A DNA stretch of 48,540 nt from Gammaproteobacteria bacterium (GCA_018816095.1 JAHIWP010000052.1:1-48540), one strand, 5' to 3'; shown: positions 1 through 8,218, counted from the first letter of the stretch. Made by a program: numbers and translations. Notes: a model not told the origin generated them from the sequence alone.

Positions 1-72
1 TGCGCCTGTAATGTGGAAAATGGCTGCCGCGAGGTGCTCGCGGCGGCTAAAAACACAGAAATAAGCGGGTGA
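1..72 (+). CDS. Possible 3' end of an unrecognised CDS
   Basis: From the first base the plus strand reads open for 23 codons and stops with TGA at 70-72 (end residues ...AAAKNTEISG). It would converge on the recA copy at 325-1368. I do not recognise the product, and a run this short can be open by chance. A perfect hairpin (GCCGCGAG-gtg-CTCGCGGC, about 27-45) lies inside it. If real, it belongs to the putative island. Sequence left of the window is needed to decide. Confidence 0.2.
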   Translation, partial: CACNVENGCREVLAAAKNTEISG

Positions 73-324
73 TCTGAGCGTTTTTGATCGATTTGCCGCT
101 TTTAAAATCGGCAGGGGCTGAAGTCAGCCAGAAATACACAGCTACTTCAGACCATCCCTAGCAGCCATGCTAGTTACAGAGCAGTACTTTCGCGAAACAG
201 AGACCTTCCAGAACATCCCTAAGCCCAAAAGAAAACCTGGCTTTAGCAGCCAGGGCTTCTAAGACGGACTGATGTTACCGGAATCTGCAATAGTTTTAGC
301 CAAGTTTCGCGGGACTACGAACTA
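73..324. other. Non-coding stretch downstream of the acquired recA
   Basis: I see no gene here. The stretch is rich in small inverted repeats: TGCCG...CGGCA near 95-115, CTGAAGT...ACTTCAG near 117-151, CTAGCA-gcca-TGCTAG near 158-173, and the recA terminator at 227-255. The octamer CATCCCTA occurs twice, near 152 and 214. In Pseudomonas the gene after recA is normally recX, and no recX-like reading is visible. This may be island DNA. Confidence 0.5.
227..255 (-). terminator. Rho-independent terminator of the acquired recA
   Basis: On the minus strand a 7-bp perfect stem (CCTGGCT / AGCCAGG, 5-nt loop) is followed by TTTTCTTTT. It lies about 70 nt after the stop of the full-length recA, so that gene ends its own transcript here. 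Confidence 0.75.
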
Positions 325-1368
325 TCAAATTTCGACTTCAGGCTCTTTTTCAGGCGCCAGGGCACCGGATTCAGCTTGCTTCTTTGGCATCATCTTCTCG
401 CGGATCATTCCTTCAATCTTGTCCATGGAGGCTTTGTTTTCCAACAGCCACTTCATGGTATTGGCCTTACCTTGGCCGATCTTATTGCCTTCAAAGGCAT
501 ACCAAGCACCTGATTTATCGATAAAATTATTTGCGACCGCCAGGTCTACAATTTCACCTGCCTTACTAATACCTTGACCGTAAATAATCTGGAACTCTGC
601 TTGTTTAAAAGGTGCTGCAACTTTGTTCTTTACAACTTTTACACGCGTCTCACTGCCTGTAACTTCGTCACCTTCCTTCACTGCACCGGTGCGACGGATA
701 TCCAGACGTACCGAGGCATAGAATTTCAGGGCGTTACCGCCAGTTGTAGTTTCAGGACTCCCAAACATAACACCTATCTTCATACGAATCTGGTTAATGA
801 AGATACACATAGTGTTCGAGTTTTTAAGGTTACCCGTAATCTTACGCATTGCCTGGCTCATCATGCGCGCGGCCAACCCGACGTGCATATCCCCAATTTC
901 ACCTTCGATTTCAGCTTTGGGTGTAAGAGCTGCCACTGAGTCGACAACAATAAGATTAATAGCGCCTGATCTAGTAAGGATATCCACGATCTCGAGCGCC
1001 TGCTCTCCGGTATCTGGCTGCGAGCACAGGAGATCATCAATATTAACGCCAAGCTTTGCTGCGTAGATTGGGTCAAGTGCGTGTTCGGCATCGATAAATG
1101 CACATGTCAGCCCTTGACGTTGCGCTTCAGCAATAACTGAGAGTGTTAGAGTCGTCTTACCCGAAGACTCAGGCCCGTAGATCTCTACAATACGACCGCG
1201 CGGCAAACCGCCTACGCCTAGAGCGATGTCCAGACCAAGAGAGCCGGTGGATATGACATCGATATCCATAGTGCGATCTGAACCCAGTCGCATAATGGAA
1301 CCCTTACCAAACTGCTTCTCAATCTGTGAGAGAGCCGCCTCTAACGCTTTGCTTTTTGCCTGATCCAT
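325..1368 (-). CDS. recA: Recombinase RecA, complete, apparently acquired copy
   Basis: This 347-residue RecA catalyses strand exchange and stimulates LexA self-cleavage. Seen in the sequence: Walker A GPESSGKT at 65-72, the catalytic Glu in DAEHALDP near 95, Walker B VVDSVAAL near 140-147, loop L1 ([16 protein letters not shown]), loop L2 ([19 protein letters not shown]) and an acidic tail. Nothing essential is missing. It is not the usual Pseudomonas RecA: it has [21 protein letters not shown] and [13 protein letters not shown], as in enterobacterial RecA, where Pseudomonas has [17 protein letters not shown] and GLQARLMSQALRK. A hand count gives 25/60 G+C at 541-600 against 36/60 in the neighbouring recA remnant at 1861-1920. 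The ATG has only a weak GAGTGG ribosome site, and no LexA box was found just upstream. Transcription may come from the old recA promoter. RecA identity is certain; foreign origin is strongly inferred. Confidence 0.95.
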   Translation of the reverse strand: MDQAKSKALEAALSQIEKQFGKGSIMRLGSDRTMDIDVISTGSLGLDIALGVGGLPRGRIVEIYGPESSGKTTLTLSVIAEAQRQGLTCAFIDAEHALDPIYAAKLGVNIDDLLCSQPDTGEQALEIVDILTRSGAINLIVVDSVAALTPKAEIEGEIGDMHVGLAARMMSQAMRKITGNLKNSNTMCIFINQIRMKIGVMFGSPETTTGGNALKFYASVRLDIRRTGAVKEGDEVTGSETRVKVVKNKVAAPFKQAEFQIIYGQGISKAGEIVDLAVANNFIDKSGAWYAFEGNKIGQGKANTMKWLLENKASMDKIEGMIREKMMPKKQAESGALAPEKEPEVEI

Positions 1369-1493
1369 TCTTATCGACCACTCGAATTAATAATTAATCG
1401 AATCTTACTGATTTGCTTAGGGCGTGCCCCTACGAGAGGAAAGGATACCTCCTAAGTGAACCAAATCTATGCTGCAACACCGAATACTGCATA
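1369..1493. other. Non-recA segment between the two recA genes (putative island end)
   Basis: Homology to native recA stops near 1494. From there to the acquired recA start the sequence is unrelated to recA. It holds two tandem copies of TACTGCA (1485-1491 and 1492-1498, the second crossing the junction), an orphan AGGAGG on the minus strand near 1447-1452 with no usable start after it, a small dyad (TAGGG-gcacg-CCCTA), and an AT-rich block at 1384-1404 that could hold a minus-strand -10 element. I infer the terminus of an integrated element. Neither an integrase gene nor the other end is in view. Confidence 0.5.
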
Positions 1494-1991
1494 CTGCAGG
1501 CCGACGTGCATATCGCCCATCTCGCCTTCGATTTCGGCTTTCGGCACCAGTGCCGCCACGGAGTCGATAACGATCACGTCGATGGCATTGGAACGCACCA
1601 GCATGTCGGTGATTTCCAGGGCTTGCTCACCGGTATCGGGCTGCGACACCAAGAGGTCATCAACATTCACACCCAGCTTGCCGGCGTATTCGGGGTCGAG
1701 CGCGTGCTCTGCATCGACGAACGCACAGGTGGCACCGAGCTTCTGCGCTTCGGCGATAACCGACAGGGTCAGGGTGGTTTTACCGGAAGACTCAGGGCCG
1801 TAAATTTCGACGATACGGCCTTTTGGCAGACCACCAATGCCCAGCGCGATATCCAGACCCAGCGAGCCAGTGGAGATAGCCGGAATGGCCTGGCGATCGT
1901 GATCGCCCATACGCATCACTGCGCCTTTGCCGAATTGCTTTTCAATCTGGCCTAAGGCAGCCGCCAAGGCGCGCTTCTTATTCTCGTCCAT
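1467..1991 (-). pseudogene. recA: Native recA, truncated after codon 166
   Basis: Residues 1-166 match Pseudomonas RecA almost exactly (start [20 protein letters not shown], Walker [17 protein letters not shown], Walker [21 protein letters not shown]). Homology then stops in loop L1. Eight unrelated codons (YAVFGVAA) lead to TAG, giving 174 residues instead of about 345. L2, the second half of the ATPase core and the C-terminal domain are absent. The promoter, start and reading frame are intact, so a fragment could still be made. The break falls right beside a 14-bp sequence (1501-1514) that also occurs unchanged in the acquired recA (878-891). The ATG at 1991 follows a GTGAGGACTTAA ribosome-site region. 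This is not a frameshift, because the missing half is nowhere in the window. Confidence 0.93.
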
Positions 1992-2038
1992 TTAAGTCCT
2001 CACGTAATCAAGAAGGGCCAGCTAGCGGCCACCAACAA

Positions 2039-2054
2039 CTGTATAAGTAGACAG
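2039..2054 (-). promoter_or_regulatory. LexA (SOS) box of the native recA promoter
   Basis: CTGTATAAGTAGACAG fits the gammaproteobacterial and Pseudomonas LexA operator CTG-N10-CAG. It lies 48 bp upstream of the truncated recA start and in the gap after pncC, where the recA operator is expected. As the acquired recA follows in the same direction with no clear terminator between, this box probably governs both. Confidence 0.85.
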
Positions 2055-2081
2055 TATTATTCCACAGGGCAAGTCACCCGC

Positions 2082-2594
2082 CTACCCCGGGCTTGGATTT
2101 TCTTTCGCCAACAGGCGCAACAGCCCAGCCAGAGCGGCCTCAACCGTTTGTCGGCGAACTTCACCACGGTCACCCGAGAACTGGCGGCGCACACTGAAAA
2201 TCTGTGCGCCATCGCCCCAGGCCAACCATACAGTGCCCACAGGTTTCTGCGGCGTGCCGCCATCGGGACCGGCCACACCGCTAACGGCCACGGCAAAACG
2301 CGCCCCGCTATTGGCCTGGGCCCCGCGCACCATGGCTTCGACAACCTCCTGACTCACCGCGCCAACGGTGGTGAACAGGCGTGCAGGCACCTCGAGCTGT
2401 CGGCTCTTTTGCTGATTGGAATAGGTCACGAAACCAGCCTCAAACCAGGCCGAACTGCCAGGAACCCGAGTAATGGCCTCAGCAATGCCGCCGCCGGTGC
2501 AGGACTCGGCCGTTGTCACCTGAGCCTTAGAAGCCAGCAGTTGCTCGCCTAACTCAGTCGCCAGGCGGGTCAGGGTTTGCTCATTCACAGTCAT
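2082..2594 (-). CDS. pncC: Nicotinamide-nucleotide amidase (CinA C-terminal family)
   Basis: The protein has 170 residues. PncC hydrolyses nicotinamide mononucleotide to nicotinate mononucleotide plus ammonia in pyridine nucleotide salvage. The family signature AESCTGG is at 29-35, with Ser31 the expected nucleophile, followed by VSGVAGPDGGTPQKPVGTVW. It is the stand-alone amidase: the N-terminal MoCF domain of full CinA is absent, as usual in Pseudomonas. The ATG at 2594 was chosen because CCGGAG lies 8 nt upstream and the length fits the family. It is divergent from mutS across 78 bp and lies directly upstream of recA. Confidence 0.93.
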   Translation of the reverse strand: MTVNEQTLTRLATELGEQLLASKAQVTTAESCTGGGIAEAITRVPGSSAWFEAGFVTYSNQQKSRQLEVPARLFTTVGAVSQEVVEAMVRGAQANSGARFAVAVSGVAGPDGGTPQKPVGTVWLAWGDGAQIFSVRRQFSGDRGEVRRQTVEAALAGLLRLLAKENPSPG

Positions 2595-2672
2595 CTGCAC
2601 TCCGGGGTTAAAGCCAGCCAGGCCGATACCGTACACTAGGCGCTTTTGCGATTCAGCCGGACAGTTAAAACG

Positions 2673-5246
2673 ATGAGCCAAAGCGACCTCAGTTCTCACA
2701 CGCCCATGATGCAACAGTACTGGAGACTGAAAAATCAGCACCCAGATCAACTGATGTTCTACCGCATGGGCGACTTCTACGAGATTTTCTACGAGGACGC
2801 AAAAAAGGCCGCCAAACTGCTGGATATTACCCTGACGGCCCGCGGCCAATCCGCGGGGCAGGCCATCCCCATGTGCGGGATTCCCTTCCACTCACTGGAG
2901 GGCTACCTGGCCAAGCTAGTCAAACTTGGCGAGTCCGTGGTGATCTGCGAGCAGGTAGGCGACCCGGCCACCAGCAAGGGGCCGGTAGAACGCCAGGTGG
3001 TGCGCATTATCACCCCCGGCACCATCAGTGATGAGGCGCTGCTTGATGAGCGGCGCGATAACCTGCTGGCCGCCGTACTGGGCGATGAGCGTCTGTTCGG
3101 TTTGGCCGTGCTGGACATCACCAGTGGCCGCTTTAGCGTGCTGGAGATCAAAGGCTGGGAGAACCTGCTGGCCGAACTTGAGCGCCTCAATCCGGTTGAG
3201 CTGCTGATCCCCGATGATTGGCCACAAAACCTGCCCGCCGAAAAGCGCCGGGGCGCAAAACGCCGTGCGCCGTGGGATTTCGAACGCGACACCGCGCACA
3301 AAAGCCTCTGCCAACAATTCGCCACCCAGGACCTCAAGGGCTTTGGTTGTGAAAACCTGACGCTGGCCATCGGCGCAGCGGGCTGTCTGCTGGCGTACGC
3401 CAAGGAAACTCAACGCACTGCCCTGCCGCACCTGCGCAGCCTGCGTCATGAGCGCCTGGACGATACAGTGATTCTCGACGGCGCCAGCCGGCGCAATCTT
3501 GAGCTAGATATCAACTTGGCCGGCGGGCGTGAAAACACCCTGCAGTCGGTCGTTGACCGCTGCCAGACCGCCATGGGCAGCCGCCTGCTGAGCCGCTGGC
3601 TAAACCGCCCGCTGCGCGACCAATCCATTCTCGAAGCGCGGCAGGAGTCGATCGCCTGCTTGCTGGAGCGCTATCGCTTCGAAACCCTGCAGCCGCAGCT
3701 CAAAGAAATCGGTGATCTAGAGCGTATTCTGGCGCGAATCGGCCTACGCAACGCCCGTCCACGTGACCTGGCGCGCCTGCGTGATGCCCTGGCCGCGTTA
3801 CCGACCCTGCAAATGGCCATGGCCAATCTAGAAGCGCCTCATTTGACCAGTCTGGCGACGAGCGTCAGCACCTACCCGGAACTGGCCGAGCTGCTGGCAA
3901 AAGCGATTATCGACAATCCGCCGGCGGTGATTCGCGATGGCGGCGTGCTGAAAACCGGCTACGACGCCGAACTGGACGAATTGCAGTCGCTCAGCGAAAA
4001 CGCCGGCCAGTACCTGATGGACCTGGAAACCCGCGAAAAAGCCCGCACCGGGTTGGCCAACCTCAAGGTCGGCTACAACCGTGTACACGGCTATTTTATC
4101 GAGCTACCGAGCAAACAGGCTGAATCTGCTCCGGCAGACTATATCCGCCGCCAGACCCTGAAAGGCGCTGAGCGCTTTATCACCCCCGAACTCAAAGAGT
4201 TCGAGGACAAAGCGCTATCGGCCAAGAGCCGCGCCCTGGCTCGCGAGAAATTACTCTACGACGAGTTGCTGGAGCGCCTGATCAGCCACCTCGGCCCGCT
4301 ACAGGACAGTGCTGCCGCTCTGGCCGAACTGGACGTACTGAGCAACCTGGCTGAGCGCGCGCTGAATCTGGATCTGAACCGCCCGCGCTTTGTCGATGAG
4401 CCGTGCATGCGCATCGATCAAGGTCGTCACCCGGTGGTTGAGCAAGTATTGACCACGCCGTTTGTGGCCAACGACCTGAGCCTGGACGATGACACGCGCA
4501 TGCTGATCATCACCGGACCGAACATGGGTGGTAAATCCACCTACATGCGCCAGACCGCACTGATCGTTTTGCTTGCGCACATCGGCAGCTTCGTCCCGGC
4601 AAAAAGCTGCGAGCTATCGCTGGTTGACCGTATCTTTACCCGTATCGGTTCGAGCGATGACCTGGCCGGTGGCCGCTCGACTTTTATGGTGGAAATGAGC
4701 GAAACCGCCAATATTCTGCATAACGCTACAGAGCGCAGCCTGGTATTGATGGACGAAGTCGGCCGCGGCACCAGCACCTTCGACGGCCTATCACTGGCCT
4801 GGGCGGCAGCTGAACAGCTGGCCAAGCTGCGCGCTTACACCCTGTTTGCCACCCATTACTTTGAACTAACCGTGCTGCCGGAAAGCCAGCCCATCGTGGC
4901 TAACGTGCACCTCAACGCCACCGAGCATAATGAGCGCATCGTATTCCTCCACCATGTACTGCCTGGCCCAGCCAGTCAGAGCTACGGCTTGGCCGTGGCA
5001 CAACTGGCGGGCGTACCGAATGAGGTCATCCTGCGCGCCCGCGAGCATCTGGCACGCTTGGAAACCACTAGTCTGCCGCATGAGTTACCCGCCACACAGC
5101 CAGGTCAGACTGCGGCACCGTTGCAGAGTGATATGTTCGCCAGCCTGCCGCATCCACTGCAGGAAGAATTGCGCAAGATCAATCCCGATGATCTGACTCC
5201 GCGCAAAGCGCTGGAACTGTTATATACATGGAAGACACGCTTCTAA
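2673..5246 (+). CDS. mutS: DNA mismatch repair protein MutS
   Basis: This 857-residue ATPase recognises mismatches and small loops and recruits MutL. Visible features: the mismatch-reading Phe-Tyr-Glu (GDFYEIF, F35-Y36-E37), connector and lever domains, Walker A GPNMGGKS near 614, the [11 protein letters not shown] Walker B and signature region, ATHYFELT, and a C-terminal QSDMFASL segment that may bind the beta clamp. The ATG at 2673 gives the length usual for Pseudomonas; an upstream in-frame TTG at 2646 is less likely. It stands alone, divergent from pncC, with a terminator-like hairpin just after its stop. Confidence 0.98.
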   Translation: MSQSDLSSHTPMMQQYWRLKNQHPDQLMFYRMGDFYEIFYEDAKKAAKLLDITLTARGQSAGQAIPMCGIPFHSLEGYLAKLVKLGESVVICEQVGDPATSKGPVERQVVRIITPGTISDEALLDERRDNLLAAVLGDERLFGLAVLDITSGRFSVLEIKGWENLLAELERLNPVELLIPDDWPQNLPAEKRRGAKRRAPWDFERDTAHKSLCQQFATQDLKGFGCENLTLAIGAAGCLLAYAKETQRTALPHLRSLRHERLDDTVILDGASRRNLELDINLAGGRENTLQSVVDRCQTAMGSRLLSRWLNRPLRDQSILEARQESIACLLERYRFETLQPQLKEIGDLERILARIGLRNARPRDLARLRDALAALPTLQMAMANLEAPHLTSLATSVSTYPELAELLAKAIIDNPPAVIRDGGVLKTGYDAELDELQSLSENAGQYLMDLETREKARTGLANLKVGYNRVHGYFIELPSKQAESAPADYIRRQTLKGAERFITPELKEFEDKALSAKSRALAREKLLYDELLERLISHLGPLQDSAAALAELDVLSNLAERALNLDLNRPRFVDEPCMRIDQGRHPVVEQVLTTPFVANDLSLDDDTRMLIITGPNMGGKSTYMRQTALIVLLAHIGSFVPAKSCELSLVDRIFTRIGSSDDLAGGRSTFMVEMSETANILHNATERSLVLMDEVGRGTSTFDGLSLAWAAAEQLAKLRAYTLFATHYFELTVLPESQPIVANVHLNATEHNERIVFLHHVLPGPASQSYGLAVAQLAGVPNEVILRAREHLARLETTSLPHELPATQPGQTAAPLQSDMFASLPHPLQEELRKINPDDLTPRKALELLYTWKTRF

Positions 5247-5252
5247 CGCTAT

Positions 5253-5285
5253 TGCGCGCGAACTGTTAGAATCGCGCGCATTTTT
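5253..5285 (+). terminator. Terminator-like hairpin after mutS
   Basis: TGCGCGCGA and TCGCGCGCA form a 9-bp perfect stem with a 10-nt loop, followed by TTTTT, 7 nt after the mutS stop. The loop contains TTAGAAT, which also resembles a -10 box, so an fdxA promoter could overlap it. Confidence 0.65.
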
Positions 5286-5384
5286 ACGACTGCCCGACTT
5301 AAAGCCTGAGCCGTGGCCACCACCCCCTAGCCGCTAAAGCCCGCATAGAACGGGGCAGGCTGGCGCCCGAGGAGAGAATCAGAC

Positions 5385-5708
5385 ATGACCTTCGTCGTTA
5401 CCGACAACTGCGTCAAATGCAAATACACCGACTGCGTAGAAGTCTGCCCGGTGGACTGCTTCTACGAAGGCCCGAACTTCCTGGTGATTCACCCGGATGA
5501 GTGCATCGACTGCGCACTGTGTGAGCCTGAGTGCCCCGCACAAGCGATTTTCTCTGAAGATGAAGTGCCGGAAGATCAGCAGGAGTACATCGAGCTGAAC
5601 GCCGATCTGGCGGAAATCTGGCCGAATATCACCGAGAAGAAAGAGTCCCTGCCGGACGCCGAAGAGTGGGATGGCGTGAAGGACAAGCTGCAATACCTAG
5701 AGCGCTAG
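5385..5708 (+). CDS. fdxA: Seven-iron ferredoxin FdxA ([3Fe-4S][4Fe-4S])
   Basis: This 107-residue soluble electron carrier has two cysteine clusters, [18 protein letters not shown] near 9-26 and [12 protein letters not shown] near 39-50. They match the Azotobacter FdI / Pseudomonas FdxA pattern that binds one 3Fe-4S and one 4Fe-4S centre. The C-terminal half is acidic and binds no cluster, as in the family. A strong GAGGAGAG precedes the ATG. It follows mutS by 138 bp and ends at its own terminator, so it is probably monocistronic. Its partner enzymes cannot be deduced here. Confidence 0.96.
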   Translation: MTFVVTDNCVKCKYTDCVEVCPVDCFYEGPNFLVIHPDECIDCALCEPECPAQAIFSEDEVPEDQQEYIELNADLAEIWPNITEKKESLPDAEEWDGVKDKLQYLER

Positions 5709-5728
5709 TACAGGCTCCTCGATTGCAC

Positions 5729-5753
5729 AAAAACCCGCCTTGCGCGGGTTTTT
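5729..5753 (+). terminator. fdxA rho-independent terminator
   Basis: AACCCGC-cttgc-GCGGGTT is followed by TTTTT, 20 nt after the fdxA stop. The upstream A-run makes it potentially bidirectional, and the convergent rsmZ ends about 15 bp away. Confidence 0.85.
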
Positions 5754-5767
5754 ACTTTTCTACAGGC

Positions 5768-5897
5768 AAAAAAAGGGGCGGTATTAACCGCCCACTCTTT
5801 TGTCCCTAGTCCCTGTATTTCCCAGCCCATCATCCTGATGAATCGCGCCTTGCGATGTCCTGATTGCCATCCTGACAACCTGTGCTTATCCGTCTGC
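5768..5897 (-). ncRNA. rsmZ: RsmZ, CsrA/RsmA-sequestering small RNA
   Basis: On the minus strand there is an RNA gene of about 130 nt with seven GGA motifs (GGATAAG, AGGATGG, AGGACATC, AGGATGATG, GGGAAAT, GGGACTA, GGGACAA), several in hairpin-like settings such as ATCAGGATGAT. It closes with a GGGCGGT-taat-ACCGCCC stem and seven Ts (5768-5793). A -10-like TAGTAT is at 5907-5912, placing the start near 5895-5900. Position between fdxA and rpoS and the upstream GacA box are those of rsmZ in other pseudomonads. RsmZ titrates RsmA and so lifts translational repression of secondary metabolism, exoproduct and biofilm genes. The 5' end is good to a few bases only. Confidence 0.9.
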
Positions 5898-5969
5898 GCA
5901 GGTGTAATACTAGCGATCTTTACCGAGCTAACAAGCGCCTGAAATGTAGCCGGCATCACCTGAACCTGC

Positions 5970-6015
5970 CAAATAAAAATATATAACTTATATAAATCAT
6001 ATAGTTATATTTTTA
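5970..6015. promoter_or_regulatory. AT-rich spacer between GacA box and rsmZ promoter
   Basis: Nearly 45 bases of almost pure A/T with short dyads (ATATAACTTATAT, ATATAGTTATAT) lie between the GacA site and the rsmZ start, in otherwise GC-rich DNA. In other pseudomonads this interval of rsm promoters binds MvaT/MvaU-type H-NS-like proteins or IHF. Which protein binds here is inference. Confidence 0.55.
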
Positions 6016-6060
6016 ACAGGCATCTGACCGACCAAGCCACGCACCAAACGCTTACGCAAC

Positions 6061-6080
6061 CTGTAAGCAATGGCTTACAG
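6061..6080. promoter_or_regulatory. GacA upstream activating sequence of rsmZ
   Basis: CTGTAAGC-aatg-GCTTACAG is a perfect 20-bp palindrome containing the GacA consensus TGTAAG-N6-CTTACA. Its centre is about 170 bp from the inferred rsmZ start, a spacing typical for the genus. It makes rsmZ a target of the GacS/GacA two-component system. Confidence 0.93.
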
Positions 6081-6163
6081 ATTCTCTCGTATAAGTGATC
6101 AAGAACACCATCCAGTACGGCGCAAATACACCGTAACTTGATGACTGCCCAGGATAGCGGCTC

Positions 6164-6190
6164 ATAAAAAACCCGGCAGAAGCCGGGTTG
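6164..6190 (-). terminator. rpoS rho-independent terminator
   Basis: On the minus strand AACCCGGC-ttct-GCCGGGTT runs straight into a T-run, about 18 nt after the rpoS stop. It separates rpoS from the rsmZ control region. Confidence 0.88.
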
Positions 6191-6207
6191 GATGTTCGTC
6201 ATCACGC

Positions 6208-7215
6208 TCACTGGAACAATGAGTCACTCGACAGGCCGTTCTTTTCCAAGATCTCGCGCAAGCGCTTAAGGGCTTCGACCTGAATCTGCCGAACGCGCTC
6301 GCGGGTCAAGCCGATCTCCTGCCCCACCTCCTCCAGCGTACAGCTTTCATGACCACGCAGACCGAAGCGGCGAATCACCACTTCACGCTGCTTATCGGTC
6401 AGATCCGAGAGCCATTGATCGATGCTCTGTGAGAGGTCTTCAACCTGCAATAACTCGCAAGGGTCGGTCGGACGATCATCCGTTAGGGTATCGAGTAGGG
6501 TTTTGTCCGAATCCTGGCCCAGCGACACATCCACCGAGGACACACGCTCGTTCAAGCCGAGCATGCGTTTGACTTCACCCACCGGCTTCTCCAGTAGGCT
6601 GGCAATTTCTTCTGCAGAAGGCTCGTGATCGAGTTTTTGGGTCAGTTCACGCGCAGCTCGCAGGTATACGTTGAGCTCTTTAACCACATGAATGGGTAAC
6701 CGAATAGTACGGGTTTGATTCATGATCGCCCGCTCGATGGTCTGGCGGATCCACCAGGTGGCATAGGTCGAAAAACGGAAACCGCGCTCTGGATCGAATT
6801 TCTCTACCGCGCGGATCAGACCGAGGTTGCCCTCTTCAATAAGGTCCAACAGGGACAGGCCACGGTTAACGTAACGGCGAGCAATCTTCACCACCAGGCG
6901 CAGGTTACTTTCGATCATGCGCTTGCGACCCGCGGGGTCGCCCTTCTGCGCCAAGCGCGCAAAGAACACTTCTTCTTCGGGCGTCAGCAGAGGCGAGAAG
7001 CCAATTTCGTTGAGGTACAGCTGAGTGGCGTCGAGCGCGCGGGTGTAATCAATATATTTGTGCTGTTTGCTGCTGGCGGTGGACGCCTTAGCGGTGCTGC
7101 GGGAAAGTGGCGCTAGCGCCTCGTTTGAGTCGTCGTCAAGGACAATAGCCGGCTCCATAAGGAGCACTTCATCATCAACATCAAACTCCGGCGCTTCTTT
7201 TTTATTGAGAGCCAT
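6208..7215 (-). CDS. rpoS: RNA polymerase sigma factor RpoS (sigma-38)
   Basis: This 335-residue sigma factor directs transcription in stationary phase and general stress. Seen: region 1.2 ([21 protein letters not shown]), region 2 with core and -10 contacts ([29 protein letters not shown]), region 3, and region 4 with its helix-turn-helix ([18 protein letters not shown]). The ATG at 7215 has AAGGAA upstream and gives the genus length. It lies 101 bp after nlpD; in this genus the main rpoS promoter usually lies within nlpD. It has its own terminator. The acidic N-terminus ([20 protein letters not shown]) is typical of Pseudomonas RpoS. Confidence 0.98.
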   Translation of the reverse strand: MALNKKEAPEFDVDDEVLLMEPAIVLDDDSNEALAPLSRSTAKASTASSKQHKYIDYTRALDATQLYLNEIGFSPLLTPEEEVFFARLAQKGDPAGRKRMIESNLRLVVKIARRYVNRGLSLLDLIEEGNLGLIRAVEKFDPERGFRFSTYATWWIRQTIERAIMNQTRTIRLPIHVVKELNVYLRAARELTQKLDHEPSAEEIASLLEKPVGEVKRMLGLNERVSSVDVSLGQDSDKTLLDTLTDDRPTDPCELLQVEDLSQSIDQWLSDLTDKQREVVIRRFGLRGHESCTLEEVGQEIGLTRERVRQIQVEALKRLREILEKNGLSSDSLFQ

Positions 7216-7316
7216 TTTTGTTATTCCTTGCTGAGTTCGACAGCAAGCCCTAGCGCACCAACTCCCTGGTTGCACCGGGCCCGTCCTCCTACGAGTGGGG
7301 ACAGGCTAGCGCAAGG

Positions 7317-8168
7317 TCAACGTTTAGGCAGATATTGCAGCGGATCTACAGGTTTACCTTGGCGGCGCACTTCAAAGTGAAGTTTGACCCGGTCGGTTCC
7401 TGTGGAACCCATTTCGGCAATTTTCTGCCCGGCCTTGACCTGTTGCCCCTCCTGCACCAACAGCCTGCGGTTATGACCGTAGGCGCTTACATAGGTATCG
7501 CTATGTTTGATGATTATCAACTCGCCGTAGCCCCGTAAACCACTCCCGGCGTAGACCACTGAACCATCAGACGCGGCCAAAACAGGCTGGCCTAATTCAC
7601 CACCTATATCAATGCCTTTATTCAAACTGCCGTTTGAGGAAAAACGTCCGATAACCGCACCATTCGATGGCCACAACCAACCCGATGCAGAGCGCTGCGT
7701 AGGCGGTAACGCACTGATGCTTGGCGCAGTCTTGACCGGGGCTGGCGCCTGGATTAGCGCAGGGTTGCTGCTAATCGGCGTGCTCGGCCGGCGGGCCGGC
7801 GCCACAACCACGGGCGTACTGGCCACCACTGGCGGGCGACTGGCAGGCTGCCCGTCAAAGCGAATAATCTGGCCAACTCGAATCAAATACGGCTGCGCAA
7901 TAGCATTACGCGCGGCCAGCGCCCTCCAGTCCCAGCCAAAACGGAAGGCAATGGAATACAGCGTATCGCCGCGCTTCACCTGGTATTGACCACTGCGAAC
8001 CGGCTGACGCTGCGGAGCCTGACTGGCTGTACGGTCAACCACTTTGACGCCACCGGGTGGCGGACTCGCACAGGCACTCAAAAGCACGCCCAGGACAAGG
8101 CCACTCAACAGGTGACGAGCACTGCTGGCGCGAATCGGCAATTGAATGGCTGTGAAACTCACCTGCAT
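7317..8168 (-). CDS. nlpD: Lipoprotein NlpD, LytM-domain amidase activator
   Basis: The protein has 283 residues. A signal peptide ends in lipobox LLSAC with Cys33. A LysM peptidoglycan-binding domain (YQVKRGDTLYSIAFRFGW...) covers about 62-105, followed by a Pro/Ala-rich linker and a C-terminal LytM/M23 domain. The zinc ligands of active LytM enzymes are not all kept (GIDIGG lacks the His; KLHFEVR has Lys in the first His place), which fits NlpD as a non-enzymatic activator of the cell-separation amidase AmiC. GAGGGAG sits very close to the ATG at 8168 and is better spaced for a GTG two codons later (8162), so either start is possible. Confidence 0.93.
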   Translation of the reverse strand: MQVSFTAIQLPIRASSARHLLSGLVLGVLLSACASPPPGGVKVVDRTASQAPQRQPVRSGQYQVKRGDTLYSIAFRFGWDWRALAARNAIAQPYLIRVGQIIRFDGQPASRPPVVASTPVVVAPARRPSTPISSNPALIQAPAPVKTAPSISALPPTQRSASGWLWPSNGAVIGRFSSNGSLNKGIDIGGELGQPVLAASDGSVVYAGSGLRGYGELIIIKHSDTYVSAYGHNRRLLVQEGQQVKAGQKIAEMGSTGTDRVKLHFEVRRQGKPVDPLQYLPKR

Positions 8169-8218
8169 CTCCCTCGGGTAAAACTGACTGCATTTAACAG
8201 GCGAGCATTGTGCCGCAA

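Noticed and set aside
861-1103. A second open frame inside the acquired recA
   Set aside because: Same strand, shifted frame; the translation has no match to anything recognised, while the RecA frame is intact.
1444-1456. AGGATACCTCCTAAG resembling the 3' end of 16S rRNA
   Set aside because: Only a short match to the anti-Shine-Dalgarno region and no other rRNA sequence nearby; on the other strand it is just an orphan AGGAGG.
1467-1991. Truncated recA explained as a frameshift or sequencing error in a tandem duplication
   Set aside because: After codon 166 no frame continues RecA before the next recA start, and the two copies differ throughout in bases and residues.
5705-5959. Minus-strand open frame of 84 codons in the fdxA-rpoS gap
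   Set aside because: It overlaps rsmZ, with its GGA motifs and terminator, and has no protein family signature.
6005-6211. Minus-strand open frame of 68 codons just after rpoS
   Set aside because: It covers the rpoS terminator and the GacA palindrome; no ribosome site or known domain.
7317-8168. NlpD as an active peptidoglycan endopeptidase
   Set aside because: Zinc-binding histidines of active LytM enzymes are replaced (KGIDIGG, KLHFEV), which fits an amidase activator.
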